Shown here piece by piece: positions 24,781 through 34,066 of a stretch of 50,694 nt of DNA. The first letter of the stretch is position 1; each line of letters opens with the position of its first letter. Both the position numbers and the translations under genes were made by a program. The DNA comes from an uncultured Mediterraneibacter sp. (GTDB lineage Bacteria; Bacillota; Clostridia; Lachnospirales; Lachnospiraceae): the NCBI GenBank assembly GCA_944377745.1, contig CALWFV010000023.1, forward strand, positions 1 to 50,694, written 5' to 3'. The notes below the pieces were generated by a model. It ran no database searches and had not been told where the DNA came from. It saw only the letters and a program-made list of their open reading frames with translations.

Positions 24781-25871
24781 GTTTCATCGGACGGGTTTTC
24801 TTTATCCGCCCTGCCCCATACCTGCATCGTGTATGCCTTGGGAGTCTGTCCCACATATTTCTTGAACGTGTCGCTGAAATATCTGTAGTGATGATATCCG
24901 ACAAGTTCACTCACCTCATAAACTTTTCTTCCTTCTTTCAGGAATTCTTTTGCATGTTCTATCCTCAGGTTTGTCAGATATTTTACATAGGACATTCCCA
25001 CCTCGCTCTTGAAAAGCACGCTGAGATAAGCCGGACTCATCTGCACCATGTCCGCCAGTTCATTCAGGCCGATATCTTCATTATAGTGCTGTTCGATATA
25101 TGCAAGCAGTTCCAGGATCGTACCATGCCTGCTTCCGGTCTTTTCCGCTTCCAGGTATTTCCCGATATCCGAAATGATCCGCTGAGAATAGTTCCGTATC
25201 TGTTCTCTTTCCGTACATTTTTCCATTTCATGGAACGAAACCAGTTCATTTCTGGGGATATCTTTCCGATTCTCCTGAAGGATATCACACAGCATGCAGA
25301 GATATTTGTACACTTCCCGCCGCAGTTCCTGATCATCCGGATAGAGCAGTTCCAGTTCATCAAAGATTTCCTTTGCGGACCGGTAAAATTTCTCTACGTT
25401 CTCATTCAGCATTCCATTGATCCCCTCTTCCAGGATCTTGCTGATCTTCTCCTGTCTCCTTCTGTTCTCCTCGTATTCGTTCTTTTCCCGCCTTGCCCTG
25501 AAACAGTTTTTTTCCACCGTCTCAAGCACTGCGTTAAGTTTTTCCATACTGATCGGTTTGTCAATATATCCCATAACGCCAAGACGCAGCGCTTTCTGTG
25601 CATACTCAAATTCCGTATAGCCGCTGATCACTACGAATGCCGTATCCGGACATACTTCCTTCGCTGCCTCGATCATAGACAGACCATCCATTCCCGGGAT
25701 CCTTATATCCGTGATCACAAGATCTGGTTTATATTTCTCGATGATATCCAGGCCATGGATCCCGTCGTAAGCCGAACCCACCACTTCATAGTCGAGTTTC
25801 TGTCTTCCTATCATCGCCTTGATTCCCTCAACCACAATATACTCATCATCGATCACTACCAAACGGTACAT
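24777..25871 (-). CDS. AraC-type response regulator (YesN-like), operon 2
   Basis: 364 residues. Receiver domain with D8/D9 and phospho-acceptor D55 (LVITDIRIPGMDG), a coiled linker of about 120 residues, and two C-terminal AraC helix-turn-helix motifs (LNELADMVQMSPAYLSVLFK; SELVGYHHYRYFSDTFKKYVG). ATG 25871, two bases after the kinase stop with GGGAGG upstream, is preferred to an upstream in-frame start. It is the last gene of the long operon starting at 35428 and presumably activates it in response to the kinase. Confidence 0.94.
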   Translation of the reverse strand: MYRLVVIDDEYIVVEGIKAMIGRQKLDYEVVGSAYDGIHGLDIIEKYKPDLVITDIRIPGMDGLSMIEAAKEVCPDTAFVVISGYTEFEYAQKALRLGVMGYIDKPISMEKLNAVLETVEKNCFRARREKNEYEENRRRQEKISKILEEGINGMLNENVEKFYRSAKEIFDELELLYPDDQELRREVYKYLCMLCDILQENRKDIPRNELVSFHEMEKCTEREQIRNYSQRIISDIGKYLEAEKTGSRHGTILELLAYIEQHYNEDIGLNELADMVQMSPAYLSVLFKSEVGMSYVKYLTNLRIEHAKEFLKEGRKVYEVSELVGYHHYRYFSDTFKKYVGQTPKAYTMQVWGRADKENPSDET

Positions 25872-25872
25872 T

Positions 25873-27624
25873 CTATATCCTCCCCGGTTTCTCCGGAACA
25901 ACGATCCTCACCGTTGTTCCCTTTCCAACTTCACTTTTTATGGTAACTCCGTAATTTTCACCGTAATTGAGACGGATCCTCTCCCTTACATTTCTTATGC
26001 CGTATCCGTTCTCCAGGCGGCTCATATCCGCAACGCCCACACCGTCGTCTGAGATTTCGATCACGATCTTCGTTCCCTCTTTGCGCGCTGTAATGCAGAT
26101 TCTTCCCTTCCCCATCTTCGGTTCCAGTCCGTGGTACATGGCGTTCTCGACAAATGGCTGGAGGATAAACGAAATGATCCTGCACGACAGCACATCTCTC
26201 TTTGCATCCACATACAGAGTAAAACGGTCATTATACCTGATATTCTGCAGTTTCATATAATCTTCTACCCTGCGGATGGAATCCAGCACAGTCATATATT
26301 TTTCCCCGTTGTTCAGCGACAATTTAAAGTTCTCCGACAGGGCAAGGATCATCTCCGCAATCTGATCATCCCCGTGTATGATTGCGAGACAGTAGATAGA
26401 ATCCAGCGTATTATAGAGGAAATGAGGATTGATCTGGGACTGGAGAAGAAGGAGTTCCGCCTCACGTTCATTGAGTTTTGAAGCCATCAGTCTCTCGGAA
26501 AGTTCCAGATTCGTGTTTACCATTTCCTTGAACTTATTTCCGATTCGGCCCACTTCGCTGTCGTCGAACTCTTCCGTAATATTTCTCTCACCTTCACCCA
26601 CACTGCTGATCGTCCTCTCAAGCTGCTTCAGAGGATTCGTGATACTCCGGGAGATAAATTTTGCCAGGATAAAACAGAGCGCTCCAAGCACGACGCCCCA
26701 GGCTATCACGATATTGCGCAGGCTCTTGCTTGTAACATTGAGTTCATCTTTCTCCACAGCATTTACCATACTCCACCCGGTCAGTGAATTTTCTGTAGAA
26801 GAAAAGACATAATTCTTATTTTCCTCTTTTCCGGTAAACGCATTCAGAACATCCGTAATCTCATCGGAGTCGCTGTCACTGAACACCAGCCTGTCCCCAT
26901 GATCGCGGTCCACGATCATATACATACTGGTCTTATATCCCTCGTCCCCTTTGACGATCATATTCCGGAACATCTCTCTGCTCAGATTTACAACAAGGCA
27001 TCCTATAGGCTCTCCGGAAGATGTGTCATTGAGGATCTTCGTAAAACAGACAATTCCATCCTGATCCCATCCCCCGAGCACACCACGTCCCCAGAAGACT
27101 TCCCGCCCCTGCGCTGCCTCGGTCTTTTCATACCACTCTTCTTCCTTAAAATCATGGTCACGGTAATAATAATAGAAACTGTAAGTTCCACTGCTTGTAT
27201 TGCTCATCAGATAATAATGTCCATAAAAGTCCATCAGGGCAATACTGTTGATGGATTTCTCCTGCCTTGTAACAGTCTCCAGTACGGTATCCAGCTTTCT
27301 CTGATCTGAAAGTAAAAATTCAATCCCGTTGTATTCCAGTTTTCCCCCCAGCAGTGTCCCCAGCTCCTTATTCTGCAGGATAGAACGGCTGTTGTCCACG
27401 ATGGGTTGCATCACAAGATCCATGACCCTGCTGGAATTCCGTAGTGTGGTCTCATGGGACACCTGATAGTTTTTCTCCATGGAACTCTTATTCGTATAGT
27501 AGGCGATCAGCCCAAGGATTACCAGAGAAAAGATCGTAAAAGAGAGCATGGCCAGAAAGATCTGCTCCTGAATCGTATGTCTTTTCCACCACGTTTTCTG
27601 ACGCAGGAATCTCTCTTTCATCAT
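25873..27624 (-). CDS. Sensor histidine kinase (YesM-like), operon 2
   Basis: 583 residues. Transmembrane helices at about 24-45 and 300-325 flank an extracellular Cache-like sensor domain, followed by HAMP. The His_kinase domain has H401 in LQSQINPHFLYNTLDSI, and the ATPase domain has LQPFVENAMYHG and GYGIRNVRERI. GGGAGG lies before a double ATG. It lies downstream of the glycoside hydrolase genes and signals to the YesN-like protein immediately following. Confidence 0.94.
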   Translation of the reverse strand: MMKERFLRQKTWWKRHTIQEQIFLAMLSFTIFSLVILGLIAYYTNKSSMEKNYQVSHETTLRNSSRVMDLVMQPIVDNSRSILQNKELGTLLGGKLEYNGIEFLLSDQRKLDTVLETVTRQEKSINSIALMDFYGHYYLMSNTSSGTYSFYYYYRDHDFKEEEWYEKTEAAQGREVFWGRGVLGGWDQDGIVCFTKILNDTSSGEPIGCLVVNLSREMFRNMIVKGDEGYKTSMYMIVDRDHGDRLVFSDSDSDEITDVLNAFTGKEENKNYVFSSTENSLTGWSMVNAVEKDELNVTSKSLRNIVIAWGVVLGALCFILAKFISRSITNPLKQLERTISSVGEGERNITEEFDDSEVGRIGNKFKEMVNTNLELSERLMASKLNEREAELLLLQSQINPHFLYNTLDSIYCLAIIHGDDQIAEMILALSENFKLSLNNGEKYMTVLDSIRRVEDYMKLQNIRYNDRFTLYVDAKRDVLSCRIISFILQPFVENAMYHGLEPKMGKGRICITARKEGTKIVIEISDDGVGVADMSRLENGYGIRNVRERIRLNYGENYGVTIKSEVGKGTTVRIVVPEKPGRI

Positions 27625-27795
27625 CTGTTACGCCTCCCTCTCCGCCGATCCTCTCAGATCGGACTTTCTTTTATCCGCCGGTTCTGCGCTTCCCCTGCGC
27701 AGACGCATACCGACATTGTAACACAGCCGCTGTCTGTCCGCCACACAATCCGGCCGCCTCTGACCGCTGTTCCTCCTGCCGGACAGCTCCGACAT
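27625..27795. other. Spacer between hydrolase and kinase genes with two hairpins
   Basis: On the minus strand TCTGCGC/GCGCAGA and CCGATC/GATCGG form two short stems ahead of the kinase ribosome site. Neither has a T-tract, so they may be mRNA processing or stabilising structures. No open frame and no convincing promoter are visible. Confidence 0.35.
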
Positions 27796-29349
27796 CTATT
27801 TTCTTCCGGCACCTTCCTTTTTTTGTGTAAGGCGCACCGCCATATACTCTCTTCCGGGAAGCTCCACACGGAATTTCCCTTTTGCCGTTCCACGGTCTTC
27901 AATAGTCATATTCCAGGTATCGATCACCTCCACCCGGAATTCTGTCGTGTCGTCAAAATAGAATTCCTTAAACGCCGGGCAGGTAAATCCATAATAGATC
28001 AGGTACCAGCTTTTCACCGCTCTTCTCCACTCGCTTTCCGGAACGCCGCACACACAGTCCCACTTCAGATCATAAGGTGCGATCCCATGCCCCGGCACTT
28101 TTGAGATGATATCATAAAGGAATCCAAACCTTTTCCAGCTCTCTCCCCGGAGTTTCCCTCCGTGTGACCACCACAGCTCCTCCTCCGGATTGAGAAGGGT
28201 TTCGCCGTGACCTGCGTACCCGCCTCTTAAAAACGCCTCCCAGAATCTTCTGACCAGCTCCCGTCCACTGATATTTCCCCAGCCAAACTGCAGATTTCCT
28301 TCATAACAGATTTCGTCCAGGACTACAGGTTTTCTGTATATTTCCCTCCACTGCGCCACATTTTCCGCGCTCAGATAAGGGTCCTGCCTCTGGATGCTGC
28401 AGTGGGTGATCCAGGGCCTTCTGTAGTCGTAGAAACCATGGCAGTTATGAATGGATCGAAGGTGGCTGTATGGATCCTCCTCACAGATAATCCGTGCATA
28501 TCGTTCCCAGTCCTTCAGCGTCTTATGTTCCATCAAGTCATACTCATTTGCCAGGGACCACCACACATTCCGGTATGCGGAAAACCTTGCCAGCACATAT
28601 CTCCAGTACAGATCGTCTTCTTCTTTTGACATACAGGAAAAGCCCCACCGGTCATAGGGATGCATCACAATGATATCTGCCTCGATCCCCAGTTCCATCA
28701 CTTTCTGTATACAAGCCTCAATATGCCTGAAGTGCTCCGGATTAAATCTCGTAAAGTCCCAGTGGTTTCCCTCGGATTTTTCATCATAATCATTGAAGTT
28801 GTCCGCGGTCAGCACACTGCAGTCCATGGGTGTCCCCTCGTATGGAAAACTCCTCGGGTCTGTCAGGTTATATGCATAATGTTTTGGGAAAATGCAGAAA
28901 CGAATCTTATTAAACCGGGCTTTCTTCAGGTTTTCAAGTGTATCCCTGATCCGGCTGTCAGACTGCAGTTCCCACACATAGCAGGTTGTCCCCACAGAAT
29001 AGTAGGGTGTGCCGTCCTCGTAGGCAAAATGATACGTATCCGCCACTCTGACCGGGCCGTGGTTCCCTGCCTCAGCCGGGAGCGTTTCAAAGGTCCCCTC
29101 CTCCGATATCCCGAAACCGGTCTCAACCCGGAACTTATATGTTCCTTCAAAAGAAGGCATGAAACGGAGCCGGTAGGTTCCCTCTCCGTCATAAAAACCT
29201 TTGACTGTTTTTTCCTCACTCTTTCCGGAAAATGTACCCTTTATCCACTGTTCCGTGAACGGATTTCCACAGTCCGGTCCCTGAATGCTTATCTCCCACG
29301 CTCCCCATCGCTGTACTTTATCACTGTATTTTATCGCCTTCTGTTCCAC
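27796..29349 (-). CDS. DUF5060/DUF4038-type glycoside hydrolase (GH-A clan, GH140-like)
   Basis: 517 residues without signal peptide. An N-terminal beta domain of about 95 residues (DUF5060-like: WGAWEISIQGP, GTFSG, YRLRFMPSFEGTYKF) precedes a TIM-barrel region beginning FAYEDGTPYYSVGTTCYVW. N268-E269 (SLANEYD) and E346 (VVLDEICYE) sit where clan GH-A enzymes have acid/base and nucleophile. A C-terminal beta domain follows. Relatives of this type include the GH140 apiosidases, but the specificity cannot be read from sequence. Surrounding GH43 and MGH genes suggest a plant side-chain oligosaccharide as substrate. Confidence 0.8.
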   Translation of the reverse strand: MEQKAIKYSDKVQRWGAWEISIQGPDCGNPFTEQWIKGTFSGKSEEKTVKGFYDGEGTYRLRFMPSFEGTYKFRVETGFGISEEGTFETLPAEAGNHGPVRVADTYHFAYEDGTPYYSVGTTCYVWELQSDSRIRDTLENLKKARFNKIRFCIFPKHYAYNLTDPRSFPYEGTPMDCSVLTADNFNDYDEKSEGNHWDFTRFNPEHFRHIEACIQKVMELGIEADIIVMHPYDRWGFSCMSKEEDDLYWRYVLARFSAYRNVWWSLANEYDLMEHKTLKDWERYARIICEEDPYSHLRSIHNCHGFYDYRRPWITHCSIQRQDPYLSAENVAQWREIYRKPVVLDEICYEGNLQFGWGNISGRELVRRFWEAFLRGGYAGHGETLLNPEEELWWSHGGKLRGESWKRFGFLYDIISKVPGHGIAPYDLKWDCVCGVPESEWRRAVKSWYLIYYGFTCPAFKEFYFDDTTEFRVEVIDTWNMTIEDRGTAKGKFRVELPGREYMAVRLTQKKEGAGRK

Positions 29350-29395
29350 TGTTCTTCTCCCTCCTCTGTCGTTTTCACAATGTGCCTGTGCAGAG

Positions 29396-29419
29396 AAAGC
29401 GGATCATACGACCCGCTTT
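29396..29419 (-). terminator. Short hairpin between GH43 and DUF5060 genes
   Basis: On the minus strand AAAGCGG (29419-29413) pairs with CCGCTTT (29402-29396) across a 10-base loop, with only a weak T-tract. More likely a partial attenuator or stabiliser inside the operon than a full stop. Confidence 0.35.
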
Positions 29420-29444
29420 GCTGTCCGTCCTGATGCAGGGCCTG

Positions 29445-30969
29445 TCATTCCCCGCTTTCAAGCACTCTGAAATATTTAAAATCAGCATAATTGCTCTGTG
29501 TATCCATATCATGGCAGTATATCCCGAAATGAGCCCCTGTAAATCCCACACAATGCTCATCCGTCAGGATCTGCGTATCTGCTTCTGCTGTCTTGTTATA
29601 CTCCTGTCCGTCCCGGGACCAGGAAAACACCGCAGACTTTCCGTCCTCATCCGTCTCGATCCGCAGATGGATCAACTCTGTCCGTTCCGTCTTTTGTCAG
29701 AATGAAGAGGAAGAAGTTACTGGTATCATAAAAATATGTAGCTCCCGCCCCCTGCCGTTCCGACCGGGGCATAAATTCCATGCCACACTCCATCCCGCTC
29801 TTCCGGCGGGACTGTTTCACCGCCACAAGGCTGGTACGGAAACAGGAAGTAAGAAATTCATGTCCATACAGACGGAGCCACCCTTTCCGCTCAGTCAGGG
29901 ATAGGATCTTCTCCGGAGGCACCCGCAAAGTAGAAAATGGCCGGGCAAGGTGCGGTATGCCAACATCTGTCTCACACCATCTGATCTCATTGCTCTGCCT
30001 GATCTTATCAAACCGTTCCGGGTCCTCTATCCTGCTCTCTGACCGGGCCGCATTGAGCCCCTCAGGGGATTCCGTTGTCATTCTCCCGTATCTTCCCCCG
30101 GCGTTCAGGCGCAGCCATCCGTCTTCATTCCAGGACACTTTCTGAACGGCTGTCTCTCTTCCCAGAACGCAAAGCCCTCTGTCGTCCGGCCTCGCACAGA
30201 GGTGAAACAGATACCACTCCCCGTTCTGCGTCTGCACCAGATCTGCATGGCCACACTTCTGCAGCGCGTCCGGATCTTCCCAATCCGAAGTGAGGATCGG
30301 ATTCTCCGGATCCTGCTCATAGCTACCCCACAGGCTTCTCGAACGGCACATGACTTCACAGTGTTCGTAAGCTGTTCCTCCCTCCGCCATCATCAGATAA
30401 TACCAGTCTCCGATATGGTAAATATGAGGTCCTTCCGTAAACCCACGCCCGGTTCCGGCACATACATTTTTTGCCGGACCGACAAGTCTCTTGCTCTTTC
30501 TGTCAAATTCCTGCACCTGGATCCCTTTGAATCCGTTGATCATATTGACCAGATAGGACCTTCCGTCCGTATCGTGAAACAGGGACGGGTCGAAGCCGGT
30601 ACTGTTCAGATATACCGGCTCCGACCACTTCCCCATAATATCATCTGTCCACACAACGTAATTGTGAGTATTAAAATACCCTGAGGTTCCCCTGGTCTTT
30701 ACGTCTGTAAAAACCAGCCAGAACCGCTCTCCGTCCCAGGAGATGTCCGGTGCCCACACACCGCAGGAATCCGGATTTCCTTCCATATGAAGCTGACTCT
30801 CCCGCAAGAGAGGCGAAGGAATCTGCTCATACTGCTCCAGGTCTTCTGTCCGGTACAGTTTTACCCCGGGAAACCACTCAAAAGTGGACGTCGCCACATA
30901 ATATACGTCTCCCACACGGACCACACTGGGATCCGGGCTGAATCCCCTTAGCACCGGATTTCGGATCAT
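29445..30969 (-). pseudogene. GH43 beta-xylosidase/arabinofuranosidase-like, frameshifted near its C-terminus
   Basis: The five-blade catalytic domain is intact: D13 (FSPDPSVV, general base), D127 (FDPSLFHD) and E179 (FTEGPHIY, general acid). After residue 430 the frame exits at 29647; the expected continuation (LIHLRIETDEDGK to YADFKYFRV) is present in another frame from about 29675 to 29445. One extra base near 29676-29680 explains it. The lost part is the end of the C-terminal sandwich domain of XynB-type enzymes, so activity may be partly kept or the shift may be an assembly error. ATG 30969 overlaps the preceding stop by ATGA, with GAGAGG upstream. Confidence 0.85.
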
Positions 30970-32252
30970 TTTATTCCTCTCCACTGTGCCATGGGCTCCT
31001 TTCCATCCAGTTCATCTCTCATATTCAAAGCAAGGATATTCCAGTTGATAAATCCGCCGTTCATGATCGGCTCTCCTGTAAACGGGTTATAATACTCGTG
31101 CAGACTTCCTGTCTTCTCCAGATCTGTGCCCAGAAGCTTCACTGTCCTCTCATACATCAGCTCCGCCTCTTTGCGGTACCCGTAATTCATCAGTCCCCGG
31201 AATACCACATAGTTTGCGATCAGCCAGATCGGTCCCAGCCAGTTTGACGGGTTGTTTGTCACAGAAAGGTCAAACATCTTCTCATCCTTCGCCAGTGTCG
31301 TTACTCCATAGTCTGAATTAAATGTAGCTTCGTCAAAGATGTGTTTCACCATCTCTGCCGCCTGTTCCTCTGTGGCGATCTTCGCGTACATGGGGATGAA
31401 CCCTGACCAGACTCTCACCTTTATGGGAAGAGTTTTCCAGAATACTCCCAGTCCCTCGTGAAACCAGTCGAATTTCCGTGTCCTGATGTCCACATCCGCC
31501 GAGTAGAAAAACCGATCCCGCGGATCCCAACATTCCCTCTGGATCGCCTCCACGAGTTTTTCGCGTTTCTCACGGTAATGTCCTGTCCGGTCCTCTCTTC
31601 CAAACACCCCGCATATTTTTTCCATGGCTTCCAGTTCCACGCATAGAAAGCTGTTCAGGAAAATATTCGCAGTGGAAAACTTCGGTCTTCCAAATGTCGC
31701 CGGATCGTTGTCCATTCCGATCATGATATCATCACACCAGACATACAGACCACAGTGTTCAAAATAGTAGTTCCTGTCATAGCACTCAAAATATTTCTCC
31801 AGATTGTCGAAATATCTTTCACACCATGAGTAATCATTTATGTATTCACTGATCAGCACGATCTGGCTGCACAGGAAAGGCTTATGCATGTTCATGAGCA
31901 CGCCTTCCTTGTGCTTCATATTCAGATAAGGCTCCGGCCAGTCCGCTACCTCGATCATCATGGGAATATATCCGTCCTCAAGCTGATGATCCATAAAGTT
32001 GTGTATATTTCCCTTTGCATGTTCGATCAGGAGATCCTTTGTCTCCCCATCGTCATAACGGTCCGCCAGATTCAGGAAACCGTAGACCGACCAGTAGGTA
32101 TCCCAGTCCCATACGTTTCCGTCATACACAGACCCCGGATCGATAAAGGGATACCGGATAAAACTTCTCGGCTGTTTCAGCACGTCACTCGTGTGATCCA
32201 TCACAAATTTCTGCAGTTCATCCGCATAGCGAGTACATTTTTCTCTGTCCAT
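30966..32252 (-). CDS. (Alpha/alpha)6-barrel glycoside hydrolase (MGH1/trehalase-like)
   Basis: 428 residues without signal peptide. VWDWDTYWSVYGFLN, LEDGYIPMM, the YVWCDDIMIGMDNDP segment and NPSNWLGPIWLIANY resemble the mannosylglycerate hydrolase/GH63/GH37-like (alpha/alpha)6 fold; acidic residues in WDWD, CDDIMIGMDND and HEYYNP are candidates for catalysis. It follows the permeases by 3 bases and overlaps GH43 by ATGA, so the enzymes are made together. Substrate is uncertain: GH63/GH37-like families act on varied glycosides. Confidence 0.8.
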   Translation of the reverse strand: MDREKCTRYADELQKFVMDHTSDVLKQPRSFIRYPFIDPGSVYDGNVWDWDTYWSVYGFLNLADRYDDGETKDLLIEHAKGNIHNFMDHQLEDGYIPMMIEVADWPEPYLNMKHKEGVLMNMHKPFLCSQIVLISEYINDYSWCERYFDNLEKYFECYDRNYYFEHCGLYVWCDDIMIGMDNDPATFGRPKFSTANIFLNSFLCVELEAMEKICGVFGREDRTGHYREKREKLVEAIQRECWDPRDRFFYSADVDIRTRKFDWFHEGLGVFWKTLPIKVRVWSGFIPMYAKIATEEQAAEMVKHIFDEATFNSDYGVTTLAKDEKMFDLSVTNNPSNWLGPIWLIANYVVFRGLMNYGYRKEAELMYERTVKLLGTDLEKTGSLHEYYNPFTGEPIMNGGFINWNILALNMRDELDGKEPMAQWRGIK

Positions 32253-32255
32253 CTC

Positions 32256-33083
32256 TTATCCTTTCACTGCGCCGGCAGTCATTCCTTCCATTACCTTCTT
32301 GTTCAGTCCCATGTATACAAGGAGCATCGGGAAAACGCTCATGGACACGGATGCAAAGATGGCGCCCCAGTTCTTGTTTCCAAACTCATCGGAGAAATAC
32401 AGCAGTCCGGTCTGCACTGTCTTCAGGGAAGAATCACTGATAAATGTCATGGAAAACAGCAGGTCGTTCCACTTAAAGAAGAACTGGAGTACAAGCACAG
32501 TAACGATCGCATTCTTCATCAGAGGCACAACGATATGCCACATCATTTTGTAGATTCCGCATCCATCGATCACCGCCGCTTCCATGATATCATCCGGAAA
32601 CGATCTCAAGTATCCCTGTACCAGATATATGGAAAGCGAAAGCCCGAACGCGATATACGTAATGATCAGACATATTCTTGTGTTGAGCAGTCCTGTTCTG
32701 TTATAAATCTGGAACAGCGGAATCAGACATGTAGCGACCGGGATCATGATACCCAGGGAGAATATCTTCGCCACAGTATCTTTCATCTTCCATTTCATCT
32801 TTGTCACGGCAAAGCCCACTGTCGTTGCAAAGATCACGATAAACAGAAGCGATACAACCGTACAGATCAGACTGTTCAGGAAATAGGTTGACATGTTTCC
32901 TCTTGTCCAGGCATCCACATAGTTCTCAAAATAGAATCCCTCGTTCAGCGCATAGGCCGGATTGTCGCTCCACTCGTGCTGCTGCTTCAAAGATGCTGTG
33001 AGCATCCAGAAAAGAGGATATACTTCAAGGACACAGATGAGAAAGATGATAACGCCCTTGATACCGGATTTCACTTTTTTCAT
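32256..33083 (-). CDS. Sugar ABC transporter permease (MalG type), operon 2
   Basis: 275 residues with six predicted transmembrane segments. The EAA loop reads DIMEAAVIDGCGIYKMMWHI followed by VVPLMK, and the C-terminus ends EGMTAGAVKG, as usual for this subunit. AGGAGGAG precedes the ATG. Twelve bases after the companion permease. It forms the channel for the ligand of the lipoprotein at 34067-35428. Confidence 0.93.
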   Translation of the reverse strand: MKKVKSGIKGVIIFLICVLEVYPLFWMLTASLKQQHEWSDNPAYALNEGFYFENYVDAWTRGNMSTYFLNSLICTVVSLLFIVIFATTVGFAVTKMKWKMKDTVAKIFSLGIMIPVATCLIPLFQIYNRTGLLNTRICLIITYIAFGLSLSIYLVQGYLRSFPDDIMEAAVIDGCGIYKMMWHIVVPLMKNAIVTVLVLQFFFKWNDLLFSMTFISDSSLKTVQTGLLYFSDEFGNKNWGAIFASVSMSVFPMLLVYMGLNKKVMEGMTAGAVKG

Positions 33084-33095
33084 TCTGATCTCCTC

Positions 33096-33980
33096 CTAAT
33101 ATTTTTCTTTCACGTCGAACCGGTTGATCAGCATCGATCCCAGGATACAGATCAGGAAGATCACGATAGCCACAACGCTTCCGTATCCGACATTATTATA
33201 GGTAAACGAAACGTCATACATGTACATGGACAGCGACTTCGTAGCCGATCCCGGACCTCCGCCTGTCAGCGCCAGTGACGATTCAAACATTTTCACTGTT
33301 CCTGAAAAACTGAATACCAGACATGTGATGATCATCGGGCGGAGCAACGGAAGAAGGATATGGCGGAACAGACCAAAACTTCCTGCCCCATCGATCCTTG
33401 CCGCTTCCAGGATATCATCCGGGATATCAAGGAGCGCTCCGTAAAAGATCACAGAATAGAATCCCATCGCAACCCACACGTCCATGACACACAGCGCCCA
33501 CAGCGCGGTACTCTCCTGTCCGATCCAAGCCTGTACCAGATTGTCCAGTCCCACTGCACTCAGAAGAGAGTTGAGCAGTCCGTAATTCGGCTGGATCTCG
33601 TAGATCTTCGCAAAAAGCTGTCCGACAGCAACAGTCGGAAGGACTACCGGAAAGAAGACCAGAGTACGCACGATCGTCTTGCAGCGGCTCAGCCAGAACT
33701 TGAACATCAGGGCAAGAAGAAGTCCCAGCCCAACCTGCCCCACGGTAACGGCAAGTACATATTTTACATTGACGATCAGAGAATTAACAAAGTTCTTATC
33801 ATGGAAAAGTTTCACATAGTTGTCCAGTCCTGTAAATTCCCACTGCAGACCTGGGCTGCCGCTGTAAAGAGAGTAGTACAGCGACCATACCACAGGCACG
33901 AGCACGAGAATAGCATAAAGGATGAGCGCGGGGACAACAAACAGCGCGATCGCTTTTTTATTTCCTAATACTTTATTCAT
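33096..33980 (-). CDS. Sugar ABC transporter permease (UgpA/MalF type), operon 2
   Basis: 294 residues with six predicted transmembrane segments. The first helix (AIALFVVPALILYAILVLVP) and the EAA loop (DILEAARIDGAGSFGLFRHI, LPLLRP) are typical. ATG 33980 with AGGAAAGGA upstream is preferred over an in-frame start at 34025 that lies in the terminator-like hairpin. It follows the lipoprotein gene after 86 bases holding that hairpin. Confidence 0.93.
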   Translation of the reverse strand: MNKVLGNKKAIALFVVPALILYAILVLVPVVWSLYYSLYSGSPGLQWEFTGLDNYVKLFHDKNFVNSLIVNVKYVLAVTVGQVGLGLLLALMFKFWLSRCKTIVRTLVFFPVVLPTVAVGQLFAKIYEIQPNYGLLNSLLSAVGLDNLVQAWIGQESTALWALCVMDVWVAMGFYSVIFYGALLDIPDDILEAARIDGAGSFGLFRHILLPLLRPMIITCLVFSFSGTVKMFESSLALTGGGPGSATKSLSMYMYDVSFTYNNVGYGSVVAIVIFLICILGSMLINRFDVKEKY

Positions 33981-33998
33981 ATCGTTTTGTCCTTTCCT

Positions 33999-34036
33999 AA
34001 AAAAGGAGAAGCGTTCGGGATCCAAATGGCTTCTCC
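33999..34036 (-). terminator. Hairpin after the operon 2 lipoprotein gene
   Basis: On the minus strand GGAGAAGC (34036-34029) pairs with GCTTCTCC (34012-34005), followed by six T. GTTCGG/CCGAAC offers a competing stem. It probably terminates part of the transcripts, so that the lipoprotein is made in excess over the permeases. Confidence 0.75.
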
Positions 34037-34066
34037 GAACACTCCTCCTGCTTTAAACCAGATGTT

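Noticed and set aside
24645-25946. 433-codon plus-strand frame over the riboswitch and YesN gene
   Set aside because: It would run backward through the TPP aptamer and an intact response regulator; no family resemblance.
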